A model generated the notes under the pieces. It was not told the DNA's origin, did not search any database, and saw nothing but the letters and a program-made list of their open reading frames with translations. The position numbers were made by a program, and so were the translations under genes. Shown here one piece after another: positions 1-11,762 of a stretch of DNA of 64,000 nt. The number at the start of each line of letters is the position of its first letter. The stretch's first letter is position 1. Source of the DNA: Phytophthora quininea (taxonomy: Eukaryota > Oomycota > Peronosporomycetes > Peronosporales > Peronosporaceae); NCBI GenBank assembly GCA_011947345.1, contig JAAVTG010000327.1, positions 87,994 to 151,993 of the forward strand, read 5' to 3'.

Positions 1-2
1 TG

Positions 3-987
<985 letters not shown>

Positions 988-1076
988 AGCGTCCTACAAC
1001 GACGGCGGAGGCCTTCTTCAGCAGCCAAGCAGAAAGGAAGAAAAAAAGAGGTAACCACAACACAAGTTCTCTACTG

Positions 1077-3093
1077 TCAACGACAAAACCCTTCCAGTCT
1101 TTCAGACAAGCTCTTCACATCATTTACTACGCCACTGCGATGTCGTCGTTGGCTATCTTTCTGTTGCGCTTGGTGTTCCTCAAGCTGCATCAACTGGACA
1201 ATTTTGGTGAGCCATCTGCACAACAGCGAAGTTCTCTCGAGGAAGTCTTCCTTGGCTTTGGTAACGTGTGCGCGCCATTCGAACTCGAGAAGAAGTTGCG
1301 ACACAAACTCAACTTGGAATGGCCTAGTCGCAAGAAGCAAGTGAAACAAGGCGACGTTAACAAAATGGTGCAAGAGGGACAAACACTGATCATACCTTTT
1401 TGTCCTTGGCGGAGTAAACCGCCGAAAAATGTACTCCATCGACTCGAGGACGCTCGTTGTAGCTGAGGCCAAGTCACTGGGGTTTATCGATGCAGGGGCC
1501 TGCACCGATTGCTCGATACTTTTCAAAAGCCAGAACCACACGAGGCGAAGACGCACAATAGGAAGCACACCAAAATCCGCGCGACTTCGTCGAAGCCATC
1601 GATCTCCACGGTTCAGGTCGAGTATCGTTAACTCTGCGGTCATTTGCAAAAGAATTGCTGCAATCTGATCGGCCGACTCGAGGTTGGAATACGAGTAGAA
1701 CCAGCCGAAAAATTGGGCAGCGCTTTGACGAGCTGTAGCTCGAGCGTCTTCTTCGCTTCGATCGTTCGTTGCGCCATCGTCGGGCAGTGGGAATATGGCA
1801 TCTAGAGCTTCATGCAGTAAGAACGGCCTCTCTTGCACGCCGATCCACTCGTGCTGCCACATCACATCAGTCGAGCCATTTCCGTCTGGAAGCTTTTGAA
1901 GCCGAGTATGTAGAGTGAGAAACACTTGGGCTTCTGGGCAGACGTCACGAATTCAGTGTGCGAGGGCAATTGCCTGGTCAACTCGCGATTGAATAGCACC
2001 CTCGCAGCATTGTCATTCAAGATGCTTCGCGATAGCACACTCACCAACTCCATACTTCGGGAGGAGGCCAAAAACTCGATGTGAGTTCGACACCACTCAA
2101 TGAGTGTGACGTAGAGATGTGAATACTGCCGGAGGGCTGGAGCCACGGCAGGAGTCGAACTTAACTGTGCTGCATTGGAGTGTCCGCCACCCCACCACCC
2201 ATCAGGCAAGACCAAATCAATCGGTTGGAAGGGCTTTCGGTGTGCCTCCACCATCCATGTCTGCAGCTGCGACCGCCAACTTGGGAGGTGGTTTGCCCAC
2301 ACGCAGATTTTGCTGCTTAGACTTAGCACATCAAACAGCCTGCGTGTTCTGTGCTGGCGTTGCAGCTCGTCCATCTGCTGCACGCCCCGTCGATCGAAGA
2401 GCCGATGGAGGAAGGCACTACTAAAGACCAGTGACAGCATCTCCCGAGACAGAGCAGCCTCTGCGAACTGCAAGAACAGCGTGTCGTCTTCAATGCTGGT
2501 GGCGCAGGTATCCAACAGATCTACAAGTGACTCATCTCCAGCTGATTGCAGCTCAACCAGCAACGACTGGTGCAGTTCCATCTGCGCATCTGATTGTCGA
2601 CACGGTGCCGCAGCGAACAATGTGGACTGCAGTTGCAACAGTGACGGTGACAGTTCGAGAGGATGCAGCAGCTCTGTCCTAGGCGTCGACGCATCCAGCA
2701 GCGTCTCCACTGCCCAGTCCCTTGCCGACTGCAGCGTGGCGAGTGTTTCATCCGACGACTGTACCTGGCGGTCCGGGAACGAGATCATCTGCAACACTGA
2801 GAGACAGCGACAGTGTCAGGGTCGATTGCCGCCAGAATTTGAATCCTGTAGAGCACCACCACATTACGGATGTGGGCAACCTCTTGGAGTTGTTGAGCCT
2901 TGTTGGTCTCGGGGCTTTGTTCCAGCTCGTCCATCGCCAGCAAAAGGGCCGTGGGGAGCTGCAGGTGGCAAACCAAACACACACGGCTTTAGACGGCAAC
3001 AGCAACGGAGCAAAGCGGTACTGCACGAACCTCCGCCGTCTCGAGAGAAGCCTCGTACAGCCCCACGCTGCGCAGCAACGCCGACAGGTCCAT
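1077..3093 (-). CDS. Unrecognised helical protein, about 600 residues
   Basis: I do not recognise this protein. Proposed start ATG at 3093 (MDLSALLRSVGLYEASL...), a short first exon, then an intron with donor GTTCGT ending just before CTCCCCACG (about 2961), joining to LPTALLLAMDELEQSPETNK. The body is Leu- and Gln-rich, predicted mainly helical, with no signal peptide or membrane segment. Frames step at about 2797 and about 1920, so the protein is read as three linked open stretches ending at the TGA at 1077-1079 (...RLEGFCR). Style and length resemble large helical scaffold or DNA-repair proteins, but I see no diagnostic motif. Low GC contrast with neighbours and long open stretches support a real gene. 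Confidence 0.55.
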
Positions 3094-3113
3094 CGCCGCG
3101 TTTTAGATTTTAA

Positions 3114-3633
3114 ATGCCGTTATTTAAAATTCCTCAGAATCTTAAAAGCTCAAAAGCTAAATCCTACACATGCGCTGGGGTCCGACTGCAATGCTCACTC
3201 CCTCCCCAAGACGCCGGGGCACAGGGCTTGCAGTGCGCGTGTCGACGGAGGGGAGAAATTTTCAGGCACTGCGCAGATGTCGCTGCAAACGCTCTCGAAA
3301 GGCAGACTGGAGTCCGACTCGACCATTTTGCTTCAAGCCCGGAGCTCATCGCGGCCAGCAGTTGGTGGACGTCGTCTCAAGAAAGTCGACACATCTGCCA
3401 GGGACAGCTCCGGACGGGGAGTGCAGCCACGGCAACTGTTTCCAATCAGCAGGCGCGCTCAACGTTATATGGGCCGCGGGAATCAACACCAGTGCAAGCT
3501 GTTCGCGTGGCACAGGGAGGGGGCTTTCCTGTTATGCATCGACTGATACAGTCGAGATCATTTCGTACGTGGCACGCGATCCGTCTTCTGCCTTGCGGTT
3601 CAATTGAGGAGACCAAACCGTTTGGGTCCGATC
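3114..3633. other. Intergenic region between the helical protein and mucin gene 1
   Basis: About 0.5 kb between two divergent genes. Several short open frames occur here on both strands, but none has recognisable protein character or a good start context. An AT-rich stretch (about 3108-3165) lies directly upstream of the minus-strand gene and probably holds its promoter. The plus-strand promoter element is listed separately. Confidence 0.5.
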
Positions 3634-3650
3634 TCACTTTCCAATTCGCC
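3634..3650 (+). promoter_or_regulatory. Oomycete-type initiator (Inr) upstream of mucin gene 1
   Basis: TCACTTTCCAATTCGCC fits the published oomycete Inr consensus (TCATTYYNCAWTT-like) at nearly every position and lies 108 bp before the ATG at 3742. An almost identical motif precedes mucin gene 2. Confidence 0.6.
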
Positions 3651-3741
3651 TCGACTTTGGCAGCTCACACGGAAGCAACAGCAGCTTTCGTACTTGCAGA
3701 CTCGGCCCCCAGTTTCGACTTCGTGCGTCTTTCAGTGAGTG

Positions 3742-5550
3742 ATGAAGATCGCTACGATTCTCTTCCCGACAGTGCTGGCGGGAGTCGTTGCAGCTGGAAA
3801 TGCAATCCCCAAGGACACCGTGCAGCAAAACACACCAACGCCCGCTCCATCTACTATGACCGAGCAGGCGAAGCCAACGCCTGCACCAACGACTTACATT
3901 CAAGTTACCCCTGCACCTACGGCCACTTCAGGGTCGTGTATCAATGTTTCGGTGGAAAGAGATGCCTCCTACTGCATTGAGGGCCCCGTTTGCAGTGGTG
4001 TTGGCGATGTTCCAACAGGGACGAACTGCCCCATCAAAGGCGATGTCGCGGTGCAAGACTGCATCCAGACCTTGTCGAGCTACACTGGTGCAAGTGGATG
4101 CACTGCTCCGATGGATGCTGTCTGCACACGAGTCGCGTCTGGCAGCTGGGGGTGCGTCTTCAGCCAGACTGAGGTAAACAGTCTACATTCTCCAGCTCCA
4201 ACAACCACCAGAACGTACGCCGAACCTACGCCTATTTCAACGCCTTCTTTGACGACTCCGTGTCCTCCGATCCCAGGGTGGGAGAAAACCTCAGCGCCGC
4301 CGACGAATGTCACTCCCGGACCAACGACGCCATGCCCCCAATTCCTGGATGGGAGAAAACTCCGGTGCCGCCGCCGACTCCGTATGTGATCACGCCACGT
4401 CCTACGACCCCGTTCACAAAGTTCCACTGACACCTGTGACTCCAGGACCAACGACACCGTGTCCATGGAGTCCTAACCAACCAACTCCTACACCTGACTT
4501 TCCGAAGACCGAGACCCCGTGTCCGTCAACTCCGAAGTCGCCAACACCTTCGCCTTCGGTGCCAGTTCTGCCAACACCGACGCCATCAGGCCCGAGCGTG
4601 CCAACGCCGACGCCGTCTGTGCCGAAGACCGAGACCCCGTGTCCGTCAACTCCGAAGTCGCCGACACCTTCGCCTTCGGTGCCAGTTCTGCCAACACCGA
4701 CGCCATCAGGCCCGAGCGTGCCAACGCCGACGCCGTCTGTGCCGAAGACCGAGACCCCGTGTCCGTCAACTCCGAAGTCGCCGACACCTTCGCCTTCGGT
4801 GCCAGTTCTGCCAACACCGACGCCGTCTGTGCCGAAGACCGAGACCCCGTGTCCGTCAACTCCGAAGTCGCCAACACCTTCGCCTTCGGTGCCAGTTCTG
4901 CCAACACCGACGCCTTCAGGCCTGAGCGTGCCAACGCCGACGCCGTCTGTGCCGAAGACCGAGACCCCGTGTCCGTCAACTCCGAAGTCGCCGACACCTT
5001 CGCCTTCGGTGCCAGTTCTGCCAACGCCGACGCCGTCTGTGCCGAAGACCGAGACCCCGTGTCCGTCAACGCCTGAGGTTCCCTCTTTGACTCCCAGCGT
5101 TCCGAAGACCGAGACTCCATGCCCGTCCACGTCTACTCCCCGGTGCCCACCCCGAGCGAGACACCTGTCCCAAGTAAGACGCCTGCTCCTCCGGAGACCC
5201 CATGCCCGTCTTCGCCAACCCCGAGTGAGACGCCATGCCCGTCTCCGAGCGAGACGCCGGCCTCGAAGAATACTCCGGCTCCTACACCAAGTGGGTCGAG
5301 TAGTGATCAAACGCAGCAGCAACAATCTGGAGGCGACCAAACGAGTGAGAAACAGCAGATCCAAACCTCAAACGCGGCGAAAGAAGACGTTAAGACCCCG
5401 TCGACGCTTGGCGGTGGAGGCGTCGCAGCCATCGTTGCCGGCGTCGGCGTTCTCCTTGCCGTCGCCGGTTTTACTGTCTACAGACACCATCAAAGCGCCG
5501 ATCGGTCGTCACTGCACGTGTACCAGGGGCATGTGGCCACTCCCGTGTAA
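3742..5550 (+). CDS. Mucin-like 8-Cys membrane protein 1 (Pro/Thr repeat stalk)
   Basis: Signal peptide MKIATILFPTVLAGVVAAG, short Pro/Thr linker, then an 8-cysteine module (CINVSVERDASYCIEGPVC ... CPIKG ... DC ... GC ... VC ... WGC, about residues 60-145). A long Pro/Ser/Thr stalk follows, with tandem repeats (4501-5100) built on TETPCPSTPKSPTPSPS. Then come a Gly-rich lead-in, one membrane helix (VAAIVAGVGVLLAVAGFTVY) and a short basic tail ending YQGHVATPV. Inferred role: heavily O-glycosylated surface protein of the plasma membrane or cell wall. The family is unnamed to me. The frame steps back three times (about 4340, about 4430, about 5110), each explicable by one lost base. Paralogues start at 10376 and 12453. 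Confidence 0.75.
4501..5100 (+). repeat. Coding minisatellite in mucin gene 1
   Basis: Six near-identical units start at 4501, 4621, 4741, 4831, 4951 and 5041, with lengths 120, 120, 90, 120, 90 and 60 bp. The 90-bp forms lack one internal 30-bp block (GPSVPTPTPS). All unit lengths are multiples of 30, so copy-number change keeps the frame. Units 1 and 2 differ at one base that I can see. Confidence 0.95.
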
Positions 5551-5715
5551 GGCTCCTCTGCGGCCTGCGCCCAGCAGTAGCTAGTTTGGCGACGGTAGTC
5601 TTAGCGATCGTAGTTAGCGATCCTGTAACAAGCTTTGCATTTCACATCAACTCGTTGTATTCCCTTTCAAGATTGCTCCCCACACACACCTCCGGATCTT
5701 CTCTGCCCCTCCGTC

Positions 5716-7159
5716 ATGCTTGCAGCCCGCCGTTCGCTGACCATGAGCTCTCCGTCCCGACGCTTTGCCAGCTCGCTATCCCCGCTGCTCTCCACGGAGC
5801 AGGCGGCGACGCTGGCAGGTGACGCGAATGTCAAGTTCCTGGACGCGTCCTGGTATCTCGACAAGAGTCGCGATGCCAAGCGCGAGTTCTCGCAAGAGCG
5901 ACTGCCGGGCGCGCAGTTCTTCGACATCGACGCCATCTCCGACAAGACGTCGACGCTGCCGCACATGCTGCCCAAGGGTGGGGAGGGTGTTCGAAGTAGG
6001 GGAGAAAGAGTGCTAACTGCCCGACGTTTTGGCCTTCTTTCTCACAGCCGAGACGTTCGAGCACGCCATGATGTATCTGGGCGTGGGGAACGACGACACG
6101 GTGATCGTCTATGGAGGCAAAGACTGCTTCAGGTGGGGAAACTCGTCTTAGAAAAAGCGACAAGCTTGAGTAACTTCGGTTGTTGCCCCTCTGTGCAGCC
6201 CGGCGCGCTGCTGGTGGACGTTCAAGTACTTTGGGCACGAGAATGTGCACATCCTGAATGGTACGTTTGCCGACGCCACCTAAAATCGCAGGAACCCTCA
6301 ACGGTGCTTTTGGATAGGTGGCATCACCAAATGGAAAATCGAGGACCGGCAGGTGGACTCGGGTGAGCCGCAGAAGCTGGTGGCGGGAGCCTCGTACAAG
6401 GCCAACCCTAACGAGAAGCTGGTGGTGTCCTGGGAGGAGGTGCTGGCCAAGATCAACTCGGACACGCAGATTGTGGACGCTCGCGGTGCTGGCCGCTTCC
6501 ATGCCAAGGAACCTGTAGGCGATCTATCTCAATGTTTTGGCGGTGCCATTATATCGCTGATGCTTTGCTTCTTGGATTGCTCATAGGAACCACGTCCTGG
6601 AATGCGTAGTGGCCACATCCCAGGCTCGGTTAACGTCCCGTTCGGCAAGATCGTTAACCCGGAGGACTTTTCTGTGAGTTAAAGATGAGTCCGTGACGAG
6701 TTCCAACAAAAATTAACAATGCTTGGTCTACACACGCAGCTATTTCGCGAGCTTCCTGAGATCAAGGCAGCGTTTGCTGAAGCGAGTATGTTGAATTGGT
6801 AGCCACATTTGAGGAAACTCAAGAATGACGACTAACTCTTCCTTTTCTGCAGACGTGAAGATGGATGACACCAGTCCTATTATCACGAGGTACGACGTGT
6901 TGAAATCGGGTGCTCTACTTGCTCTAAGCATGCATCTCTTGGCTGTGTTGACAGCTGCGGCTCTGGGGTGACTGCAAGTGTGTTGACCTTTGGTCTACAT
7001 TTGCTGGGCAAGCCACTGGAAAAGTAGGCTCTGTCTTGCTGCGTTTTTCCTCGGTGTTGGGGATGCTGATTGTGCATTATTTGCTGCAGGGCTCCTGTGT
7101 ACGACGGCTCGTGGTCGGAGTGGGGACTGCGTAGTGACCTGCCCCTGGAGACGAACTAA
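5716..7159 (+). CDS. MPST: 3-Mercaptopyruvate / thiosulfate sulfurtransferase (two rhodanese domains)
   Basis: Transfers sulfane sulfur from 3-mercaptopyruvate (or thiosulfate) to an acceptor; used in cysteine breakdown and cyanide or sulfide handling. The gene has about nine exons. Seen in order: an Arg/Ser-rich N-terminus suited to mitochondrial import (MLAARRSLTMSSPSRRFASS), FLDASWYLDKSRDAKREF, PGAQFFDIDAISDKTS, LPHMLPK/AETFEHAMMYLGVGNDDTVIVYGG, then WKIEDRQVDSGEP, IVDARGAGRFH, PGMRSGHIPGSVNVPF, and the active-site loop CGSGVTA with the catalytic Cys near 6958. It ends VYDGSWSEWGLRSDLPLETN. CGSGVTA is the mercaptopyruvate type, unlike the CRKGVT of classical rhodanese. Intron boundaries are clean GT..AG and need no frameshift. 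Confidence 0.93.
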
Positions 7160-7499
7160 AAAGTGTTCTAGCCGCCGATGGAAATGTCTACGAAGGCAAG
7201 ATATTTCGTCGTCTGAAAAAAAAATGAAAGCGATCAATGATTTCCGGTCATGAAGAAAATGGTGTTGCAGCTTTGCAAGTCTTTCGCGTCGATGTCCATT
7301 TCGATGATTGGCACGGCAACCTTGCAAAACAATCAATCGTGATGTGGGGTGACAATATGAGTCCCCCATATTGCATGGATGGCGAATGCTGCTCGATGGA
7401 ATGTACAATGCCCGAGCGAGGGCAGCACCATCGGGTCCCAGTTTCCCATTTGCGTTGACCAGAACAAGCACGCCACCAAGCATACCAACCCGCAAGATC

Positions 7500-8516
7500 A
7501 TGCCATCGTTCCGCGCCGTCCAAGTGCAAAAGTTATCCAAGGACTTTCGTGCTGCTACCAAGATCGTGGACATCCCCGAACTACCGACTGCAGGCGCCGA
7601 CAAGATCGTGGTCAAGAACCGCTTCCTCGGTATCAACTCGACCGATGTCAATCTCACAAACGGCATGTACCATGACAAGCTTCCTTTCATCGCTGGCGTC
7701 GAAGGTGCCGGTGTCGTGACTGAGGTCGGGCCAGGAGTCTCCACTGTGAAGGTGGGGGACGCCGTTATGTACCAAGCCTTCAGTGCGTACGCCGACTTCA
7801 CCGAATTGCCTGCGTCGGCTGCCATCGTGGTGCCCAAGCTGTCTGCGAACGTACTTCCCGTGGCGGTGGGCGGGGTGTCTGCGTCAATGTGTCTGGAATA
7901 CCTCGGTGACATGAAGTCGAACGAGACTGTGCTGGTGACGGCGGCTGCTGGAGGCACTGGGCAGTTTGTGGTGCAGTTAGCCAAGCTCGCGGGCAACCAT
8001 GTCATTGGTACAACCAGCACTGATGAAAAGGTGGAAGCGCTCAAGAAGCTCGGGTGCGACCGTGTCATCAACTATAACAAGGAAGACGTGAGCGAAGTCC
8101 TCAAGAAAGAGTATCCAAGCGGAGTGGACATCGTTTTTGAATCGGTCGGTGGCGAAATGTTCCGCGCCGCAGTCGACAACATCGCCGTCCACGGGCGTAT
8201 CATCAAGATCGGCTTCATCTCTAGAGTTCTGGAGACCAAGACGGCGGACGATGCCCCCAAGCCAACGCCTCTGCTCTCATGGGAAGCGAACGAGAAAATC
8301 CTCATGAAGTCGGCTTCGGTTCGGAGCTTCTTCATGTATCACTTCGAAGAGCACGTCCGCGAGCATACCGAGAGGCTGCTGAAGCTCATCGATGAGGGAA
8401 AGCTGCAGCCTGGAGTTGACCCAACAGAGTACAAGGGCCTGGAATCCATCCCAGATGCCATCGACCGCATGTTTGCTCGTGAAAACGTAGGCAAGCTCAT
8501 TGTTAAGCTCGAGTAA
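7500..8516 (+). CDS. Zinc-independent quinone oxidoreductase / prostaglandin-reductase-like MDR enzyme
   Basis: Medium-chain dehydrogenase/reductase of about 338 residues, close to the PTGR3/ZADH2 and QOR groups that reduce quinones or alpha,beta-enones with NADPH. Seen: N-terminal GroES-like fold (FLGINSTDVNLTNGMY, FIAGVEGAGVVTEVGPGV, VKVGDAVMYQAF), the Rossmann motif VLVTAAAGGTGQFVVQLAK at about residues 140-160, GCDRVINYN, VDIVFESVGG and a C-terminal GKLIVKLE. The catalytic-zinc ligands of alcohol dehydrogenases are missing. ATG 7500 is preferred over in-frame upstream starts because the family begins here and upstream residues are unlike it. A single uninterrupted exon; no organelle signal is evident. 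Confidence 0.9.
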   Translation: MPSFRAVQVQKLSKDFRAATKIVDIPELPTAGADKIVVKNRFLGINSTDVNLTNGMYHDKLPFIAGVEGAGVVTEVGPGVSTVKVGDAVMYQAFSAYADFTELPASAAIVVPKLSANVLPVAVGGVSASMCLEYLGDMKSNETVLVTAAAGGTGQFVVQLAKLAGNHVIGTTSTDEKVEALKKLGCDRVINYNKEDVSEVLKKEYPSGVDIVFESVGGEMFRAAVDNIAVHGRIIKIGFISRVLETKTADDAPKPTPLLSWEANEKILMKSASVRSFFMYHFEEHVREHTERLLKLIDEGKLQPGVDPTEYKGLESIPDAIDRMFARENVGKLIVKLE

Positions 8517-8561
8517 AAGATGAACGGGCCACTCTATTGCCCTCTCAGCTGACACACGTGC

Positions 8562-9813
8562 CTAATTCTTCTTCTTCGTCGCTTTGACCTTTTTGGCGTG
8601 CTTGGCAGAGTTCATGTGGCCGTTGTACTTCTTCACATCCCGGAACGTGAGGCCGCAAGTCTTGCAAACCATCTTGGCCGACTGAGCACTGGCTGCCGCC
8701 TTCTCCTTTTGATCGCCCCTGTACTCACGAGCTGTCAGCCAAACTCTTCTTACAATCAATCGACTCGTAAGGCCGAAGGAGTAGCTAATACCTTTTTGCC
8801 GCTGTTCGGTGGTGCCTCACTCTCCTTCGGAACTTGAGCAGTTTCTTTGCGGGGTCAGTCACGCTGGCCGTCTTGTCAAGTGCAAAGATAAAGTAGTGAG
8901 CTCCAGTCGTGGACGGTGGTTCTCCGCGGAAGGAGGCAGGGTGCGTCCGCTGCGGCTCATAGCCCGAGTAAATGCTGGCGTCAAAGCGCTCCGTCCTGTG
9001 TTGTGGTTGTGTCAGTCGTGAACCTGCAGCATATTCCAAGCAAACATTACCGCTTCAGCTTGAGCCCACTCGCCGCAGCCTGCTCCTCGATCTTCCAGCG
9101 GTTGTAGAACAGAGTGTTGCGCAGTGACACCAGCACTTGGCCTCGGCTGGGGTGCAAAAACTTCCGCGTCGAGTAAAAGAACTCCCTCAGCAGTTGCTGG
9201 TTGTTGGCCACATCTTCCTCCGTCGCGCCGCCAAGGTGCGGGAAGTTGAACACGATGGATTGAAACGCCTCAGCTCCGTCCAGCCAGCTCTGCTGCTCCA
9301 GGTGGGTCGCGTCCACGTCAAAGTGCACGCTGGCCTGCAGCAGCTCGTCCATCAGCTAATGAGTCTCCCAGGGGAAATACGTTGGGCCTACTCACCCCCG
9401 CCGTCTCGAGGGCGTCGCAGTTCAGCAGCGCGTTCGGGTACTTGAGTTTCAGGTCCACCTGGGAGTCGTAGCAAGTGGCGGCGATGCGTTTGCCCCTAGA
9501 AACACGGCGAGCGCCAGCGAGAAGGAAAAGTCCCCGTCTCCAACCACCAGGATCCGCTGCCGGTCGCTGAAAGGCCCCAAGCTCTTTGGATTCGGGTTGG
9601 ACGACGTGGTGAGCGAGAAGAGCGCGTTGGCCTGCGACTTGGTGGCGCGGATCTGCTCCGTCGCGGCGTTAGGCGTGTTGCCACTGGTGTGTTTCTGGGT
9701 CAGCGGCGTTAGCACAGTTAGCACAGAGGGATCAACCAGCGTAAAGGTGTGTGCAGTTCACGCACTCGGTCGTTGCGGCGGCGCTTCTTCTTGTCGGCGC
9801 GGGCCTTCGCCAT
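8562..9813 (-). CDS. BMT5-like 25S rRNA (uracil-N3)-methyltransferase with C-terminal zinc finger
   Basis: Matches the BMT5-like domain (formerly DUF2431), a SAM-dependent rRNA m3U methyltransferase of the nucleolus. Exon 1 (9813-9766) encodes the basic MAKARADKKKRRRNDR. After an intron: DRQRILVVGDGDFSFSLALAV (SAM-binding), ATCYDSQ, NALLNCDALETAG. Then, across introns near 9360-9390 and 9005-9050, VDATHL, FNFPHLGG, NQQLLREFF, GQVLVSLRNT, YNRWKIEEQA, FDASIYSGYEPQRTHP. A final exon adds a U1-type C2H2 finger, CKTCGLTFRDVKKYNGH..KH, and a Lys-rich tail to the stop at 8562. One base appears lost near 9490 and another near 8850. The zinc finger could instead be a separate small gene, but an intron (about 8717-8788) links it plausibly. 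Confidence 0.8.
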
Positions 9814-9892
9814 TTTGGTTGGTGACGCTTTTTAGAGACGTTCGGCATAAAAGAGTCGTGGCGGAATGCCGAGTTTGAGCAGTGTGGAGCAT

Positions 9893-9930
9893 CACGTTGC
9901 CAACGTGTCGAGCATCACGTTGCCAACGTG
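9893..9930. promoter_or_regulatory. Two palindromes within a 23-bp direct repeat upstream of the BMT5-like gene
   Basis: The palindrome CACGTTGCCAACGTG occurs at 9893-9907 and 9916-9930, each inside a perfect 23-bp direct repeat (9887-9909 and 9910-9932). They lie 80-117 bp upstream of the minus-strand ATG at 9813. Each half-site has an ACGT core, the usual target of bZIP factors. Function is inferred from symmetry and position only. Confidence 0.5.
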
Positions 9931-9932
9931 TC

Positions 9933-10330
9933 GCGCAAGGCGCCGATTGTTGGGCCTCGCAGGCTGCCATTGGCGTCTACGGCTCGCCAATGGACCCCGT
10001 TCGGCGAGGACCGTCAAGAGGAGGCGTCGCTGGAGCAGGTTGGTCGCCAGCACAGTCGGCAAACTTCTCACCTGATGAGCCCAACGCAATGGGCTGAATT
10101 TGTCAATGTCCGGCACGTCTAGCGCTCTCTTTACTGCGTCGAGCCGGGTCTCGGTAGACTTGAAGGCCAAGGAGTGAGTGTTGTCGACGAATCTCCTCTG
10201 ATAGTAATGCCGATATGCTTGCCCGGTAATGTGCAGGTTCACGGGGAGCGACACGTTGTCAAGCTCGTTTTGCTGTCGGCGCAAGTGCTAGCGAAGTAGC
10301 TGCAGGAACACCCACACAGCAGACATGGTC
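9933..10330. other. Intergenic stretch with an unassigned open frame
   Basis: A minus-strand open frame (10284-9892, 130 codons, MRRQQNELDNVSLPV...) fills this gap, but its end runs through the palindromic repeats and I recognise nothing in it. It could be a small gene or a decayed fragment. The plus-strand side must hold the upstream promoter of mucin gene 2. Confidence 0.3.
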
Positions 10331-10347
10331 TCACTTTTCAATTCGAC
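10331..10347 (+). promoter_or_regulatory. Oomycete-type initiator upstream of mucin gene 2
   Basis: TCACTTTTCAATTCGAC, 45 bp before the ATG at 10376, differs from the element before mucin gene 1 at one base over its first 15 positions. Confidence 0.6.
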
Positions 10348-10375
10348 TGGATCAACACAGCCTAATCCCTCCTCC

Positions 10376-11759
10376 ATGAAGCCCAACACCCTACTGCTCT
10401 TCACCCTCGCTGGAGCAGCTACCGCAATTTCTACGCCACCAGCGTCGACTGCCACGGCAGTGGCGGGCAAGTACGGAATGACCACGGCCTGTATTAACGT
10501 CTCTGTGGAGACGGACGCAACCTACTGCATCCAAGGACCCATCTGCAGCGGCTCGGGAAAGGCACTTGCCGGGTCGTTGTGCCCCGTTAAGGGCGCTCTC
10601 GCTGTGAAGGACTGCAATAATAAGCTATCGAGTTGGACGAGCACCGGTGTGTGCGTCGCTCCATCAGATGCAGTGTGCTCGGATCAAGACTGGAGCGTGG
10701 GGCTGTGCGTACGAATCGACAAAATCGACGAACAGCACGACCAACTCCACGTCCGTATCGGCCGCTCCGACCCCAACTCCAACGGCACCGACCTCAGGAA
10801 GCAACACCGCCAATTCGACTGTTGTTGTTGCTAAATCAAACACCACTTCGATCTCAACAACTCCAGCGGTGACTCCTGCTACGACCACGACAAAGAGCTC
10901 CAACAGCACAACTAACTCGACTTCTCCGCCCAGTACCACAACAGCTTCGAACTCATCGAGCAAGAACGCGTCATGCACTGACGTCTCTGTCGAGGCCGAT
11001 GCGAGTTACTGCATTCAAGGGTCCATCTGCAGTGGCTCAGGGGCGACGCCAGCGGGGCTGTCCTGTCCTGTGAAGGGCGCCGTCGCGGCGAGGGACTGCA
11101 CGAACAAGCTACCGAGTTGGACGAACACCGGTTTGTGCGTCGCTCCGTCGGATGCAGTCTGTTCAAAGATCAGATCAGGAGCGTGGGGATGCGTGTTTGG
11201 ATCGACGAAACCAAGCAACAGCACCACGAACTCGACAGCAGCTCCGAATACCAACCCGATAGCTACTCCAATCGCTGCTACTTCAAAACCGAGCAACACC
11301 ACTCTCTCGATACCTGCAACGACCCCGGCAACCGTGACTCCTACAACAACGGCTTCTCCAGCCAAACTGACCTCCAGCCCTGCCTCGACGACCAAGCCCG
11401 CTTCAACCAATGCTACAGTGGCATCTCCGACAGCGAAACCGACCTCAACAGCGACAACAACCTCCACCACCACAACTGCCAAGCCGCCGTCAACTGCACC
11501 GTCGAGCACAGTGATCTCATCACCAGCGAACACGACGACCGGAGCTACTTCTGCGGCTATTAAGCTTGCCCAGTCCTATGCGGCTGCAGATAAGGGCAAA
11601 CCCGGAGTGTCTGACGGCACCATTGCTGGTGGTGCCGCCGCAGCAGTCGCGGGGGTAGCTGCCGTTGCGGTCTTTGCCGTCCACAAGAGACGTCAGAATG
11701 CCACCAAGTCGGAATCACCTGGAAGCGCGTACCACGGAGCCGTCCCAACGCCTCTGTGA
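10376..11759 (+). CDS. Mucin-like 8-Cys membrane protein 2 (two cysteine modules)
   Basis: Signal peptide MKPNTLLLFTLAGAATA. First 8-Cys module CINVSVETDATYCIQGPIC...CPVKGA...DC...VC...VC...GAWGC (about residues 40-120), then a Ser/Thr/Asn linker. A second module, CTDVSVEADASYCIQGSIC ... GAWGCVFG, is followed by a long Thr/Ser/Pro stalk, a Gly/Ala-rich membrane helix (IAGGAAAAVAGVAAVAVFAV), HKRRQ and the tail YHGAVPTPL. Many N-glycosylation sequons (NST, NTT) and dense Ser/Thr suggest a glycosylated cell-surface stalk. Frame break near 10680: the first module's CSRIKTGAWGC needs two bases restored, judged from the matching module in gene 3. ATG 10376 gives a clean signal peptide; the in-frame upstream start does not. 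Confidence 0.75.
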
Positions 11760-11762
11760 AGG

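Noticed and set aside
4414..5364. Long minus-strand open frame (316 codons) and a plus-strand alternative frame (4519-5076) over the mucin repeats
   Set aside because: They arise because 120/90-bp units of period three stay open in several frames once open in one. No start context, signal or paralogue supports them, whereas the Pro/Thr frame continues into a membrane anchor.
9892..10284. 130-codon minus-strand open frame before mucin gene 2
   Set aside because: No family resemblance, and it runs through the palindromic repeats and toward the BMT5 promoter. Kept only as a note in the gap entry.
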